The notes under the pieces were generated by a model, which saw only the letters and a program-made list of their open reading frames with translations, ran no database searches and had not been told where the DNA came from. Both the position numbers and the translations under genes were made by a program. Below are positions 52,768-60,586 of a stretch of DNA of 64,000 nt, in pieces. The DNA comes from Achromobacter sp. RTa (GTDB lineage Bacteria > Pseudomonadota > Gammaproteobacteria > Burkholderiales > Burkholderiaceae_B): assembly GCF_000757485.1 (NCBI RefSeq), contig NZ_JPYO01000007.1:62001-126000 (forward strand). The letters run 5' to 3'. Numbering within the stretch: position 1 is the stretch's first letter; each line of letters starts with the position of its first letter.

Positions 52768-53919
52768 TCAGGCAGGCACCGCTGCGCGCCCGGCCCGGGT
52801 GCGCGCGATGATGGTCTTCATGATCTGCGCGGTGCCGTCCCCGATCTGGAAGCCCAGCACGTCGCGCAGGCGCTGTTCCATGACGCCACGGTCATAGCCG
52901 CCATGGCCGAAGGTCAGCAGGCATTGGTGCACCACGTCGTACGCCAGCTTCGGCCCCCACCATTTGCACATGGCGGCCTGCGCGCTGTGCGGCAGCTGAC
53001 GGTCTTTCAGCCACAGGGTCTGCAGGCACAGCAGGCGGGCGGCCTCGACCTGGGTGTCGCCCTCGGCCAACGGGTGCGATACACCCTGGAACGCGGACAG
53101 GGGCTTGCCGAAGGCCTCGCGCTGCGCCGCGTGCTCCCAGGCTTCGTCCAGCGCGGCCCGCGCGACCGCCAGCACCTGCAGGCCGATCAAGGCCCGCGAA
53201 TAGTCGAAGCCCTGCATCACCTGGACGAAGCCCTCGCCTTCCCGACCCAGCAGGTGGTCCGCCGGCACGCGCACATTCTCGAAGAACAGCGAACCTCGCC
53301 CGATCGCGCGTTGCCCGTGGCAGTCGTAGCGATTGCGCGTGATGCCCGGCAGCTCCATCGGCACGAGCAAGGCGGTGACGCCGCGCGCGCCGGACTCCAC
53401 CGTGCCGCTGCGGCCGAACACCACGGCGGCGTCCGCCTGGTCGGCGGCGGAAATCGACGCCTTCTCTCCGTTGAGCACATAGTGGCCGTCCGCCCGCTCC
53501 ACGCGCAGGCGCAGATTGGCCGCATCGGAGCCGCCGCGCGGCTCGGTCAGCGCAATGGCGAGCAGCGCCTCTCCCCGGGTCAGGCGCGCGAGCCATGGCC
53601 GCGCCACTTCCGGCTTGCCGTGCTGCGCAAGGATCTGGCCGTTCAGCGACGCCAGCAGGTTGATGTATGACAGGCTGAGGTCGGCGCGCGCGATCTGCTC
53701 GTGGATCACGCCAGCGGCCAGGCAGCCCAGCCCCTGCCCGCCGCAATCCTCCGGCAGCTCGGGCGCGATGAAACCCATGCCGCCCATTTCAAGCATCAGC
53801 CCGCGGTCGAGCGTGCGCGTGGCGTCGCGCTCGAGAAAGCCCGGCGCCACGCGCCCGGCCGCGAAACGCCCGGCGTGCTCGGACAGCGCGGCCAGGTCCT
53901 CGTCGATATAGGGATTCAT
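52768..53919 (-). CDS. aliB: acyl-CoA dehydrogenase, probable cyclohexanecarboxyl-CoA dehydrogenase
   Basis: This 383-residue flavoenzyme has the acyl-CoA dehydrogenase fold (GFIAPELPEDCGGQGLGCLA; LLAIALTEPRGGSDAANLRL; SALAGRVS-type mid-domain features). The position of the usual catalytic glutamate, near the end in QIGDGTAQI, is Asp361. An aspartate base has been reported for some cyclic acyl-CoA dehydrogenases, which fits the neighbours. It would oxidise cyclohexanecarboxyl-CoA to the 1-ene. It lies between BadI-like and ligase genes. Confidence 0.8.
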   Translation of the reverse strand: MNPYIDEDLAALSEHAGRFAAGRVAPGFLERDATRTLDRGLMLEMGGMGFIAPELPEDCGGQGLGCLAAGVIHEQIARADLSLSYINLLASLNGQILAQHGKPEVARPWLARLTRGEALLAIALTEPRGGSDAANLRLRVERADGHYVLNGEKASISAADQADAAVVFGRSGTVESGARGVTALLVPMELPGITRNRYDCHGQRAIGRGSLFFENVRVPADHLLGREGEGFVQVMQGFDYSRALIGLQVLAVARAALDEAWEHAAQREAFGKPLSAFQGVSHPLAEGDTQVEAARLLCLQTLWLKDRQLPHSAQAAMCKWWGPKLAYDVVHQCLLTFGHGGYDRGVMEQRLRDVLGFQIGDGTAQIMKTIIARTRAGRAAVPA

Positions 53920-53973
53920 CTTGTCTCCTGCGGCTCGCCGGACTTGGCGGCGAACGCGTGCGTGGGTATGGCG

Positions 53974-54756
53974 CTATCTGGCGTGGCGGCGGAAATCGGG
54001 CTTGCGCTTTTCCTGGAAAGCCTTGACCCCTTCGCGCGATTCCTCCGTGTCGTAGTACAGCTTCAGCGCGTACATCCCCATTCCGGCAATGCCCGCCTGA
54101 TGCGCCGTGTCCATGTTGAAAGAACGCTTGGCGATCGCGATGGCGGTGGGGCTTTTCTCCATGATCTCGCCGCACCATTTCCGCACCTCGGCATCGAGCT
54201 GGTCCGGCGGCACCACCGCATTGACCAGGCCCATGGCCAGGGCCTCGGCGGCGGAATAGCGGCGGCACAGATACCAGATTTCACGGGCTCTTTTCTCGCC
54301 CACCACCCTCGCCAGGAACGCCGTGCCGTAGCCCGGATCCACCGACCCCACCTTCGGCCCCACCTGGCCGAACACCGCCCGCTCGGACGCGATCGTGAAA
54401 TCGCAGATGGTGCACAGCACATTGCCGCCGCCGATGGCGTAGCCCTGGACCCGCGCGATCACGGGCTTGGGCACGTCGCGGATGGCGCCGTGCAACTCTT
54501 CCATCGGCAGCCCGATGGTGCCGCGGCCGTCGTACTGCCCGGAGTGGGCCGACTGGTCGCCCCCAGTGCAGAAAGCCTTGTCGCCCGCGCCCGCCAGCAC
54601 GATCACGCCGATATCCGGCGCATAGCCCGCGCGGTTGATCGCGTGGATCAGCTCATCGCAGGTGCGGCCGCGGAAGGCGTTCATCTTTTCCGGCCGGTTG
54701 ATCGTGATCCAGGCCGCGCCGTCGCGGACTTCGTAGAGGATGTCTTCGTAGTTCAT
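53974..54756 (-). CDS. badI: 2-ketocyclohexanecarboxyl-CoA hydrolase
   Basis: This 260-residue crotonase-fold enzyme opens the ring of 2-ketocyclohexanecarboxyl-CoA to pimeloyl-CoA. Stretches such as NRPEKMNAFRGRTCDELIHA, FCTGGDQSAHSGQYDGRGT, VGSVDPGYGTAFLARVVGEK and RSFNMDTAHQAGIAGMGMYA are those I recall from BadI of Rhodopseudomonas palustris, well beyond what a generic enoyl-CoA hydratase would share. It is 33 bases behind badH. Confidence 0.9.
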   Translation of the reverse strand: MNYEDILYEVRDGAAWITINRPEKMNAFRGRTCDELIHAINRAGYAPDIGVIVLAGAGDKAFCTGGDQSAHSGQYDGRGTIGLPMEELHGAIRDVPKPVIARVQGYAIGGGNVLCTICDFTIASERAVFGQVGPKVGSVDPGYGTAFLARVVGEKRAREIWYLCRRYSAAEALAMGLVNAVVPPDQLDAEVRKWCGEIMEKSPTAIAIAKRSFNMDTAHQAGIAGMGMYALKLYYDTEESREGVKAFQEKRKPDFRRHAR

Positions 54757-54789
54757 GTGAGCTTCCTGTGAAGAAGGAAAATGGCCCGC

Positions 54790-55557
54790 TCAGCCGTTCA
54801 TGGTCAGGCCGCCCGAGACGCTCAGCACCTGCCCGGTGACATAGGCGGCGTCGTCGCTGGCAAAGAACAGAATCGCGCCGGGCAGATCTTCCGGCTGGCC
54901 GATGCGGCCGAGCGGAATGGCCCGGGTGAAGGCTTCGACCAGCTTCTCCGGATTGCCCGCGCCTTCCTTGTAGCTGGCGAACAGCGCGGTATCGGTGGGC
55001 CCCGGGCACACCACGTTCACCGTAATGCCGTGCCGCGCATGCTCGCGCGCGATGGTCTTGGAAAACGCCACCAGCCCGCCCTTGCAGGCCGCGTACACGG
55101 CCTCGCCCGACGAGCCGGCCCGGGCGGCGTCGGACGCGATATTGACGATGCGCCCCGACTTGCGAGCCGCCATGCCCGGCAGCACCGCATGGTGCATGTG
55201 CAGGGCGCCGATCAGGTTGATGGCGACGAGCCGGTCCCATTCGGCGGGCTCCGTCTTCGTGAAGGGCTTGAAGATGTCCCAGCCCGCGTTGTTCACCAGC
55301 ACGTCGGCCGGCCCCAACCCGGATTCGACGGCCGCCACGGCCGCGTCGACCTCGTCGCGGCGCGTGATGTCGCAGCGCAGCGCCAGCGCCCGGCCGCCCT
55401 CGGATTCGATGGCGGCGGCGACGGCGCCGGCCGCTTGCGGATCCAGGTCCAGCACGGCCACTGCCGCGCCCTCCCGCGCCAGGCGCCGGCAGGTGGCCCC
55501 GCCGATGCCGCCGCCGCCGCCCGTCACGATCGCCGTCCTGCCGCTCAGTCTTTGCAT
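54790..55557 (-). CDS. badH: 2-hydroxycyclohexanecarboxyl-CoA dehydrogenase (SDR)
   Basis: This 255-residue short-chain dehydrogenase has TGGGGGIGGATCRRLA for NAD binding, LVNNAGWDIFKPF and the active-site YAACKGGLVAF (Tyr-x3-Lys). BadH oxidises 2-hydroxycyclohexanecarboxyl-CoA to the 2-keto compound, the substrate of BadI. The start at 55557 (MQRLSGRTAIVTGG) gives exactly the usual 255 residues. It is the first gene of the leftward operon, divergent from badR. Confidence 0.88.
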   Translation of the reverse strand: MQRLSGRTAIVTGGGGGIGGATCRRLAREGAAVAVLDLDPQAAGAVAAAIESEGGRALALRCDITRRDEVDAAVAAVESGLGPADVLVNNAGWDIFKPFTKTEPAEWDRLVAINLIGALHMHHAVLPGMAARKSGRIVNIASDAARAGSSGEAVYAACKGGLVAFSKTIAREHARHGITVNVVCPGPTDTALFASYKEGAGNPEKLVEAFTRAIPLGRIGQPEDLPGAILFFASDDAAYVTGQVLSVSGGLTMNG

Positions 55558-55625
55558 GATTTCCTCTGCCCAGGTTGCGGGGCTTGGTATCCTTACCCGA
55601 CTGGCTGGATACGCCACCCAAATAC

Positions 55626-55639
55626 GTAAATATGTTTAC
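55626..55639. promoter_or_regulatory. palindrome in the badH-badR intergenic region
   Basis: GTAAATATGTTTAC has five-base arms around a four-base centre and lies 69 bases before the divergent badH start and 57 before badR. MarR-type regulators such as BadR bind sites of this size between divergent genes, so it is a candidate BadR operator. Confidence 0.55.
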
Positions 55640-55695
55640 CTATATTAGCGACCGTCGATACAGGTAATCAAGGCTGGAAACGCGAAGAACCCACT

Positions 55696-56199
55696 ATGGA
55701 AAACCCTAGAAAAAATACTGATATCGCACGAATGGAGCTGGCCAACCGCTTGTTTTTCAGGCTGTATCAATGCGCAAACATGCTGCATAAAACAGGCAGC
55801 CGCGCGGTCGAGCACCTGGGTTTGACGACGCAGCAGTGGGCGGTGCTGGGCGCGCTGTCGCGGCCCGAGGCGCAGGCGGGAATCAGTGTGGGAGATCTGG
55901 CCCGCTACCTCATGGTCAGCCGGCAAAGCCTATCGGGTCTGATCAGCCGGATGGAACGCGACGGCCATATCGCCAGCGCGCCCGACGGGCGCGACCGCCG
56001 CTCGCGCCTGGTCACCATGACGGCCTCGGGCCGCAAGGTCTGGACCCAGGACGCGCTGCCGCGCATCCATGAATACTATGAAGGGGCGCTCGACGAGTTC
56101 TCGATGGGAGACCTCAGCCACACCCTGCACTATCTGCTGAAGCTGCTGGAGAACATGCAGCGCCTGGACGACGCCGCGCCGCGCGGCGAGGGGGAATAG
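55696..56199 (+). CDS. badR: MarR-family regulator, BadR-like
   Basis: This 167-residue MarR protein has a winged helix with VGDLARYLMVSRQSLSGLIS as recognition region and a wing RDGHIASAPDGRDRRSRLVT. BadR represses the alicyclic-acid degradation genes of Rhodopseudomonas palustris. Because the gene is divergent from badH, the same role is likely, with an alicyclic or dicarboxylic acyl-CoA as possible inducer. The N-terminus includes an aromatic stretch LFFRLYQCANMLHKTGS. Confidence 0.83.
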   Translation: MENPRKNTDIARMELANRLFFRLYQCANMLHKTGSRAVEHLGLTTQQWAVLGALSRPEAQAGISVGDLARYLMVSRQSLSGLISRMERDGHIASAPDGRDRRSRLVTMTASGRKVWTQDALPRIHEYYEGALDEFSMGDLSHTLHYLLKLLENMQRLDDAAPRGEGE

Positions 56200-56244
56200 G
56201 CCCGCCTCGCGCCCGCATGCCGGCGCGCGGCGAGCCCCTTGCCG

Positions 56245-56577
56245 CTAGTGGCTGATCATCCAGGGCCGGGCGCCCGCGAACGATTTCGCGCCGTCCGGCG
56301 CCGTGCGCGTCTTGCCCGCCTGGGCGCGGCCGGAACAACACCCGCAATTCATGCCGTGGCCCGAACGCGTGCTGCGCGGTTCATGCGCGCTGCGCTCATT
56401 GGCCGCGCGCGCCCGGTTCACCGCGGACGACAGCGCCGAGATCGCGGGCGCCCCGCCCACGATGCGGCCCGACGGCTCTCCGCATTGCGGGCAGGCGGCC
56501 GGGTCGCGCCACCGCGCCAGGGGCACGAGCGCCGCGAATTCTCCGCAGCGGCCACAGGCATAGTCATACATGGGCAT
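56245..56577 (-). CDS. fmdB: FmdB-family zinc-ribbon regulator-like protein
   Basis: This 110-residue protein begins MPMYDYACGRCGEFAALVPL and has the zinc ribbon Cys-x-x-Cys pairs CGRC and CPQC of the FmdB family, so a zinc finger at residues 8-33. The C-terminal half is low complexity but has further cysteines (MNCGCCSG). It follows the formamidase gene by 11 bases. FmdB was described as a regulator of the formamidase of Methylophilus. Confidence 0.82.
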   Translation of the reverse strand: MPMYDYACGRCGEFAALVPLARWRDPAACPQCGEPSGRIVGGAPAISALSSAVNRARAANERSAHEPRSTRSGHGMNCGCCSGRAQAGKTRTAPDGAKSFAGARPWMISH

Positions 56578-56588
56578 CGTGGTTCCTC

Positions 56589-57818
56589 CTAGCGGTCGCG
56601 AGACAGCGGCATGTCGGTCCCGCCCTGGATGTGCTTGACGGGTCCGGAGGCCGACGGCTGGATGTCGAAGTCGAAGATCTCGGTGGGCAGCCACAGCGTC
56701 GCGCACGAGTTGGGAATATCGACCACGCCGCTGATGTGCCCCTGCACCGGCGCGCAGCCCAGCAGGGAATACGCCTGGGCTCCCGAATAGCCGAACTTCT
56801 TCAGGTATTCGATGGCGTTCAGGCAGGCCTGGCGATACGCCACGTTCACGTCCAGGTAGTGCTGCTTGCCCGATTCGTCGACCGAAATGCCCTCGAAGAT
56901 CAGGAAGTCCTTGTAGGCGGGCGCGATCGGGCTCGGTTTGAAGATGGGATTCTTGATCGCGTACTTCTCCATGCCGCCCTTGATCAGCGACACGCGCATG
57001 TGCACCCAGCCCGCCATCTCGATGGCGCCGCAGAACGTGATTTCGCCATCGCCCTGCGAAAAATGCAGATCCCCCACCGACAGGCCCCCGCCCTTCACGT
57101 ATACCGGAAAGAAAACACGGGCGCCGCGCGAGAGGTCCTTGATATCGCAGTTGCCGCCGTGTTCGCGCGGCGGCACCGTGCGCGCGCCTTCGGCCGCCGC
57201 CCGGTCGCGGTCCGCCCCTTGCAGGCCGCCCATGTGCGCGGTCTTGGGCGCGGGCGGATTGGCCAGCGGCGGCACCCGCTTGGGATTGGTCTCGATCAGC
57301 GCCTGCTCGCGCCGGTTCCAGGTATCCAGCAGCTTTTTGTCGGGCAGGCAGCCGATCAGCCCCGGATGAATCAGGCCCGCGAAGCTCACGCCGGGAATAT
57401 GCCGCGAAGACGTGAACATCCCGTGGAAATCCCATATGGACTTCTGCGCATGCGGGAAATGCTCGGTCAGGAAGCCGCCGCCGTTGTTGCGGCTGAAGAA
57501 GCCGTTGAAGCCCCACATGCTTTCGGGCTTGGCGCCGATGTCCAGCAGGTCCACCACCAGCAGATCCCCGGGCTCGGCCCCGTCCACGCCCACCGGGCCG
57601 GACAGGAAGTGCACCGTGGTCAGATCCACGTCGCGGACGTCGTCGGCGCTATCGTCGTTCTTGATCGCGCCGCCGGTCCAGTCGTAGGTTTCCAGGACGA
57701 AGTCATCCCCCGGCTTCACCCACACGGCCATCGGAATGTCCGGGTGCCAGCGATTGTGGATCTGCGCGTTGTCGTAGGGGGATTGGGCCAGATCGACCTT
57801 GATGAGCGTGTCAGTCAT
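56589..57818 (-). CDS. fmdA: formamidase / acetamidase
   Basis: This 409-residue enzyme hydrolyses formamide or short-chain amides to ammonia and the acid. The FmdA family signatures GDDFVLETYDWTGGAIKNDD, VHFLSGPVGVDGAEPGDLLV, FAGLIHPGLIGCLPDKKLLD, PPREHGGNCDIKDLSRG and DLHFSQGDGEITFCGAIEM are clear. It is cytosolic and heads a two-gene operon with fmdB. Nitrogen scavenging is the expected role. Confidence 0.93.
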   Translation of the reverse strand: MTDTLIKVDLAQSPYDNAQIHNRWHPDIPMAVWVKPGDDFVLETYDWTGGAIKNDDSADDVRDVDLTTVHFLSGPVGVDGAEPGDLLVVDLLDIGAKPESMWGFNGFFSRNNGGGFLTEHFPHAQKSIWDFHGMFTSSRHIPGVSFAGLIHPGLIGCLPDKKLLDTWNRREQALIETNPKRVPPLANPPAPKTAHMGGLQGADRDRAAAEGARTVPPREHGGNCDIKDLSRGARVFFPVYVKGGGLSVGDLHFSQGDGEITFCGAIEMAGWVHMRVSLIKGGMEKYAIKNPIFKPSPIAPAYKDFLIFEGISVDESGKQHYLDVNVAYRQACLNAIEYLKKFGYSGAQAYSLLGCAPVQGHISGVVDIPNSCATLWLPTEIFDFDIQPSASGPVKHIQGGTDMPLSRDR

Positions 57819-57873
57819 TCTCTTTCATCTCCAGCGTAACGTGTTGATAAAACAGAAGTTTCCATCTCCGATC

Positions 57874-57972
57874 CGCCGATGCGCGCGGGCAGCTCGGCCC
57901 GCCGGCGGATCATTGATATGTGAAGCACAGTAGGCGAGATTCGGGCAGCCGTAAACTGGGATTCCGACCAGT
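57874..57972. repeat. 99-bp direct repeat, copy 1 (upstream of lysE)
   Basis: These 99 bases, beginning CGCCGATGCGCGCGGGC, recur in the same orientation and at the same length at 58780-58878, about 85 percent identical by eye, with the longest identical core TGAAGCACAGTAGGCGAGAT. The two copies flank the LysE-family gene, 906 bases apart. The first half of each can be read as a short coding tail (MRAGSSARRR...), and a distant relative occurs at 63.5 kb. Confidence 0.8.
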
Positions 57973-58069
57973 AGAAGATATCTGCCTGGCCGACCCTATA
58001 CTGGCCCTTCCGCTGGCAGCATCACATCGTCCAACAACCCGCCGCGCGTGCGCAGAAATCGGATCCATC

Positions 58070-58699
58070 ATGGCAATCTCAACCGCAATCACCGCCATTC
58101 TCGTGGCGCTTCTGGTCGGCGCAATGAGCCCTGGCCCGAGTTTCGTCGTCGTCGCTCGAACCGCGGTGGGCTCCTCGCGTCAGGCCGGCCTGGCCGCGGC
58201 GTTGGGCATGGGGGTGGGCGGCGTCCTGTTCAGCGGCGTAGCGCTGGTCGGCCTGTACACGGTGCTGGCAACGGTCGGCTGGCTTTATATCGGCCTGAAA
58301 ATCGCCGGGGGGCTGTACCTCGTGTATCTCGCGTGCAAGATGTGGCGCGGCGCCAAAGAGCCGCTGGCCCTGCACGGCATCCCGGGCGGACAAGGCACCC
58401 GCAAAGCCTTCCTGACGGCCCTGGCCACCCAGCTCAGCAATCCCAAGACGGCCATCGCCTATGGCAGCATCTTCGCTTCGCTGCTGCCGCACAACCCACC
58501 GCTGTGGTGCTACTTCGCGCTGCCGCCTCTGGTGTTCCTGGTGGAAGCGGGTTGGTACTCGACGGTAGCCCTATGCCTGTCCAGCCGCCGTCCCCGTGAA
58601 CTGTATCTGCGGGCCAAGGCCGGCATCGACCGCGTGGCCGCGGGCGCCATCGGCGGCCTGGGCCTGCGCCTGATCTGGACGGCACGCGTCACGGACTGA
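58070..58699 (+). CDS. LysE/RhtB-family amino-acid exporter
   Basis: This 209-residue inner-membrane protein has five to six predicted helices in the LysE layout. ALLVGAMSPGPSFVVVARTA holds the Pro-Gly-Pro signature of the first helix, and TQLSNPKTAIAYGSIFASLL the conserved Asn-Pro-Lys. The ATG at 58070 gives the usual start MAISTAITAIL; a 50-residue upstream extension would run through the direct repeat and is rejected. It is a solitary gene between two 99-bp repeats. The exported amino acid is unknown. Confidence 0.88.
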   Translation: MAISTAITAILVALLVGAMSPGPSFVVVARTAVGSSRQAGLAAALGMGVGGVLFSGVALVGLYTVLATVGWLYIGLKIAGGLYLVYLACKMWRGAKEPLALHGIPGGQGTRKAFLTALATQLSNPKTAIAYGSIFASLLPHNPPLWCYFALPPLVFLVEAGWYSTVALCLSSRRPRELYLRAKAGIDRVAAGAIGGLGLRLIWTARVTD

Positions 58700-58779
58700 C
58701 CGCCGGGAAGAATTCCGCCGCCGGGGCGCGGCCCATGGCCTGGCTCGCGTGCAGGCAATCCCTACGCCCGAGGCGGGCG

Positions 58780-58878
58780 CGCCGATGCGCAAGGGCAACT
58801 CGGCCCGCCGGCGAAGCGTTGATAGGTGAAGCACAGTAGGCGAGATTCGGGCAACCCTAAACCGGGATTCCAGACAGT
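58780..58878. repeat. 99-bp direct repeat, copy 2 (downstream of lysE)
   Basis: This is the second copy of the repeat at 57874-57972, lying 80 bases after the LysE stop and shortly before the Fur box of the iron operon. Its upstream neighbour 58735-58786 also resembles 63379-63393 joined to 63492-63528 (15 of 15 and 32 of 37 bases), as if an internal segment had been lost. Confidence 0.8.
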
Positions 58879-58915
58879 GCCCTCCGGCCTGAGCCGGGTG
58901 CCCGCCTCGATTTAC

Positions 58916-58934
58916 GATAATGAGAATTATTTGT
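58916..58934. promoter_or_regulatory. Fur box
   Basis: GATAATGAGAATTATTTGT matches the 19-base Fur consensus GATAATGATAATCATTATC at 14 positions. It lies about 40 bases before the sigma factor gene that starts the FecI-FecR-receptor genes. It should make the system iron-repressed. Confidence 0.8.
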
Positions 58935-58974
58935 AAAATGCGCGGCTCGCCTTGCCTACGGATGCCGCGTCCCC

Positions 58975-59478
58975 ATGTCCCGCAGTTCCCCTTCCCGCCC
59001 CGGCTGGCTCGCGTATTACGACGAGCTGGTCGGAGCGTGGAGCCGCCGGACGGGCAACCGCCACGACGCCGAGGACGCGGCGCACGACGCCATCGAAGAT
59101 CTGCTGAAGGCCGATGCCAGCGTTGCCAAACGCGCGCGCAGCTACCTGTTCCAGGCCACGGGGCACCGGCTGATCGACCGCTGGCGCAGGCAGTCGCGGC
59201 TGGAACACGTCCCCCTGGATGAACTGGGCGAAAATGAACAGCCCGCGATAAGCGACCCCGACGCGCCGCTGCGCGCGGCGCAATTGGCCGACGACCTGGC
59301 CCGCGTGCTGGCAGAACTGCCCCCCAAATGCCGCGAAGCGTTCGTGCTCAACCGCGTCGAGGGCTGGACCCAGGCCGAGGTGGCCCGGCACATGGGCCTG
59401 TCGAAGAACATGATCGAACGCTACGTAATGCGGGCCATCCAGTATGCTCGCGACCGCATGCAACAACATACGCCATGA
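58975..59478 (+). CDS. FecI-type ECF sigma factor
   Basis: This 167-residue protein has ECF sigma region 2 (HDAEDAAHDAIEDLLKA; RSYLFQATGHRLIDRWRRQS) and region 4 (ELPPKCREAFVLNRVEGWTQ, then AEVARHMGLSKNMIERYVMR). These match FecI-type sigma factors that direct transcription of a TonB receptor gene when the receptor is loaded. Its gene overlaps fecR by four bases (ATGA), the standard layout. In Bordetella the counterparts include HurI. Confidence 0.92.
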   Translation: MSRSSPSRPGWLAYYDELVGAWSRRTGNRHDAEDAAHDAIEDLLKADASVAKRARSYLFQATGHRLIDRWRRQSRLEHVPLDELGENEQPAISDPDAPLRAAQLADDLARVLAELPPKCREAFVLNRVEGWTQAEVARHMGLSKNMIERYVMRAIQYARDRMQQHTP

Positions 59479-60479
59479 CCGCGCCGCCCTCCTCCTCCAC
59501 ACCCGGCTCCGGCCAGCCGCGCACCGCCGCCTGGTGGTTCGCGCGCTGGCATTCGGGCGAACTAGGCCGAGCCGACCGGCGCGAATACGAGGCGTGGCGC
59601 AAAGCGCATCCGGAAGAAGCGCACGAATTCGACCAAATGCAGCAGCTAGGACATACCGCAGAGCGCCTGTCACGCGGCCAGGTCGAAGCCCTGTTGGGCG
59701 GCCCCGTCCCGGCCCGGCCGCGGCGGACCGGTTGGGGCCAAAGCCGGCGCGCGGCGCTGGGCTGGGCATGCGCCGCCCTGGTTCTGCTGGCCGCGGGCTC
59801 GGCCTGGTGGAGCCTGCCGGCCGCGACTCCGTCCTATTCGGCCTTGATCGCAGCCGAACGCGGCGAGCGCCGGCGAGTTTCGCTGCCCGACGGATCCCAA
59901 CTCGATATCAACGGCGCAACCCGCGCGGAACTGCGGTTCTACGACAAGAGGCGCGAAATCAACCTGGCCTCGGGCGAGATCCTGTTTTCCGTCGCGAGCG
60001 ACACCGCGCGGCCCTTCATCGTCAAGGCAGGCAGCAGCGACATCCGCGTCACCGGCACCGTGTTCGACGTACGCCGCAATGCCGACGAGGTCTCGGTGGC
60101 GGTCGAATCCGGCACCGTCGAGGTCACCGGCGGGCACTGGTGGAACATGGGCAAGGCCACGCTGCGGGCCGGACAAGGCATCCGCGTCCCGGCCGACGGG
60201 ACCATCGGCGTGCCCGCGCCCACGGATGTCGCGACGCTCACCGCCTGGCGCGACGGGCGGCTGGTGTTCCGCAACGCCCCCTTGGGCGCCGTGCTAAGCG
60301 AGATGAACCGTTACCTAGCCACGCCGCTACGGCTTGCCGACGAACGCGCCGGCAAGCTGCGCGTGTCAGCCTCGTTCGACCTGGATCGCCCTGAGGCGTT
60401 CCTGGACGCCCTGCCGGCCATTGCGCCGGTGCGCCTGGCGCCAGCGCCCGACGGAAGCGTCGACATCTCCCTGCGTTGA
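59475..60479 (+). CDS. FecR-type transmembrane anti-sigma regulator
   Basis: This 334-residue protein starts at the ATG overlapping the sigma factor stop. An N-terminal cytoplasmic DUF4880 segment (AAWWFARWHSGELGRADRRE) is followed by one membrane helix (ALGWACAALVLLAAGSAWW) and a periplasmic FecR domain (RGERRRVSLPDGSQLDING, EILFSVASDTARPFIVKAGS). It ends in a domain like the receptor N-terminus. It relays receptor occupancy to the sigma factor. Confidence 0.92.
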   Translation: MTAPPSSSTPGSGQPRTAAWWFARWHSGELGRADRREYEAWRKAHPEEAHEFDQMQQLGHTAERLSRGQVEALLGGPVPARPRRTGWGQSRRAALGWACAALVLLAAGSAWWSLPAATPSYSALIAAERGERRRVSLPDGSQLDINGATRAELRFYDKRREINLASGEILFSVASDTARPFIVKAGSSDIRVTGTVFDVRRNADEVSVAVESGTVEVTGGHWWNMGKATLRAGQGIRVPADGTIGVPAPTDVATLTAWRDGRLVFRNAPLGAVLSEMNRYLATPLRLADERAGKLRVSASFDLDRPEAFLDALPAIAPVRLAPAPDGSVDISLR

Positions 60480-60586
60480 AGCTTTTTCGCGCCAGGATTC
60501 AGGTTTTTTCTGTCCTCATTCGTTCTATGTAGAGCGGCGCCATTTTCCCGCCGCGGCCATCCTACATCGATCCGAACCCAGGCATT

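Noticed and set aside
53974-54756. Naphthoate synthase MenB
   Set aside because: MenB is related to BadI, but there are no menaquinone genes here and the neighbours match the cyclohexanecarboxylate set; the sequence stretches fit BadI better.
57920-58069. 50-residue N-terminal extension of the LysE protein
   Set aside because: It runs through the direct repeat, is polar, and would destroy the normal first helix at MAISTAITAIL.
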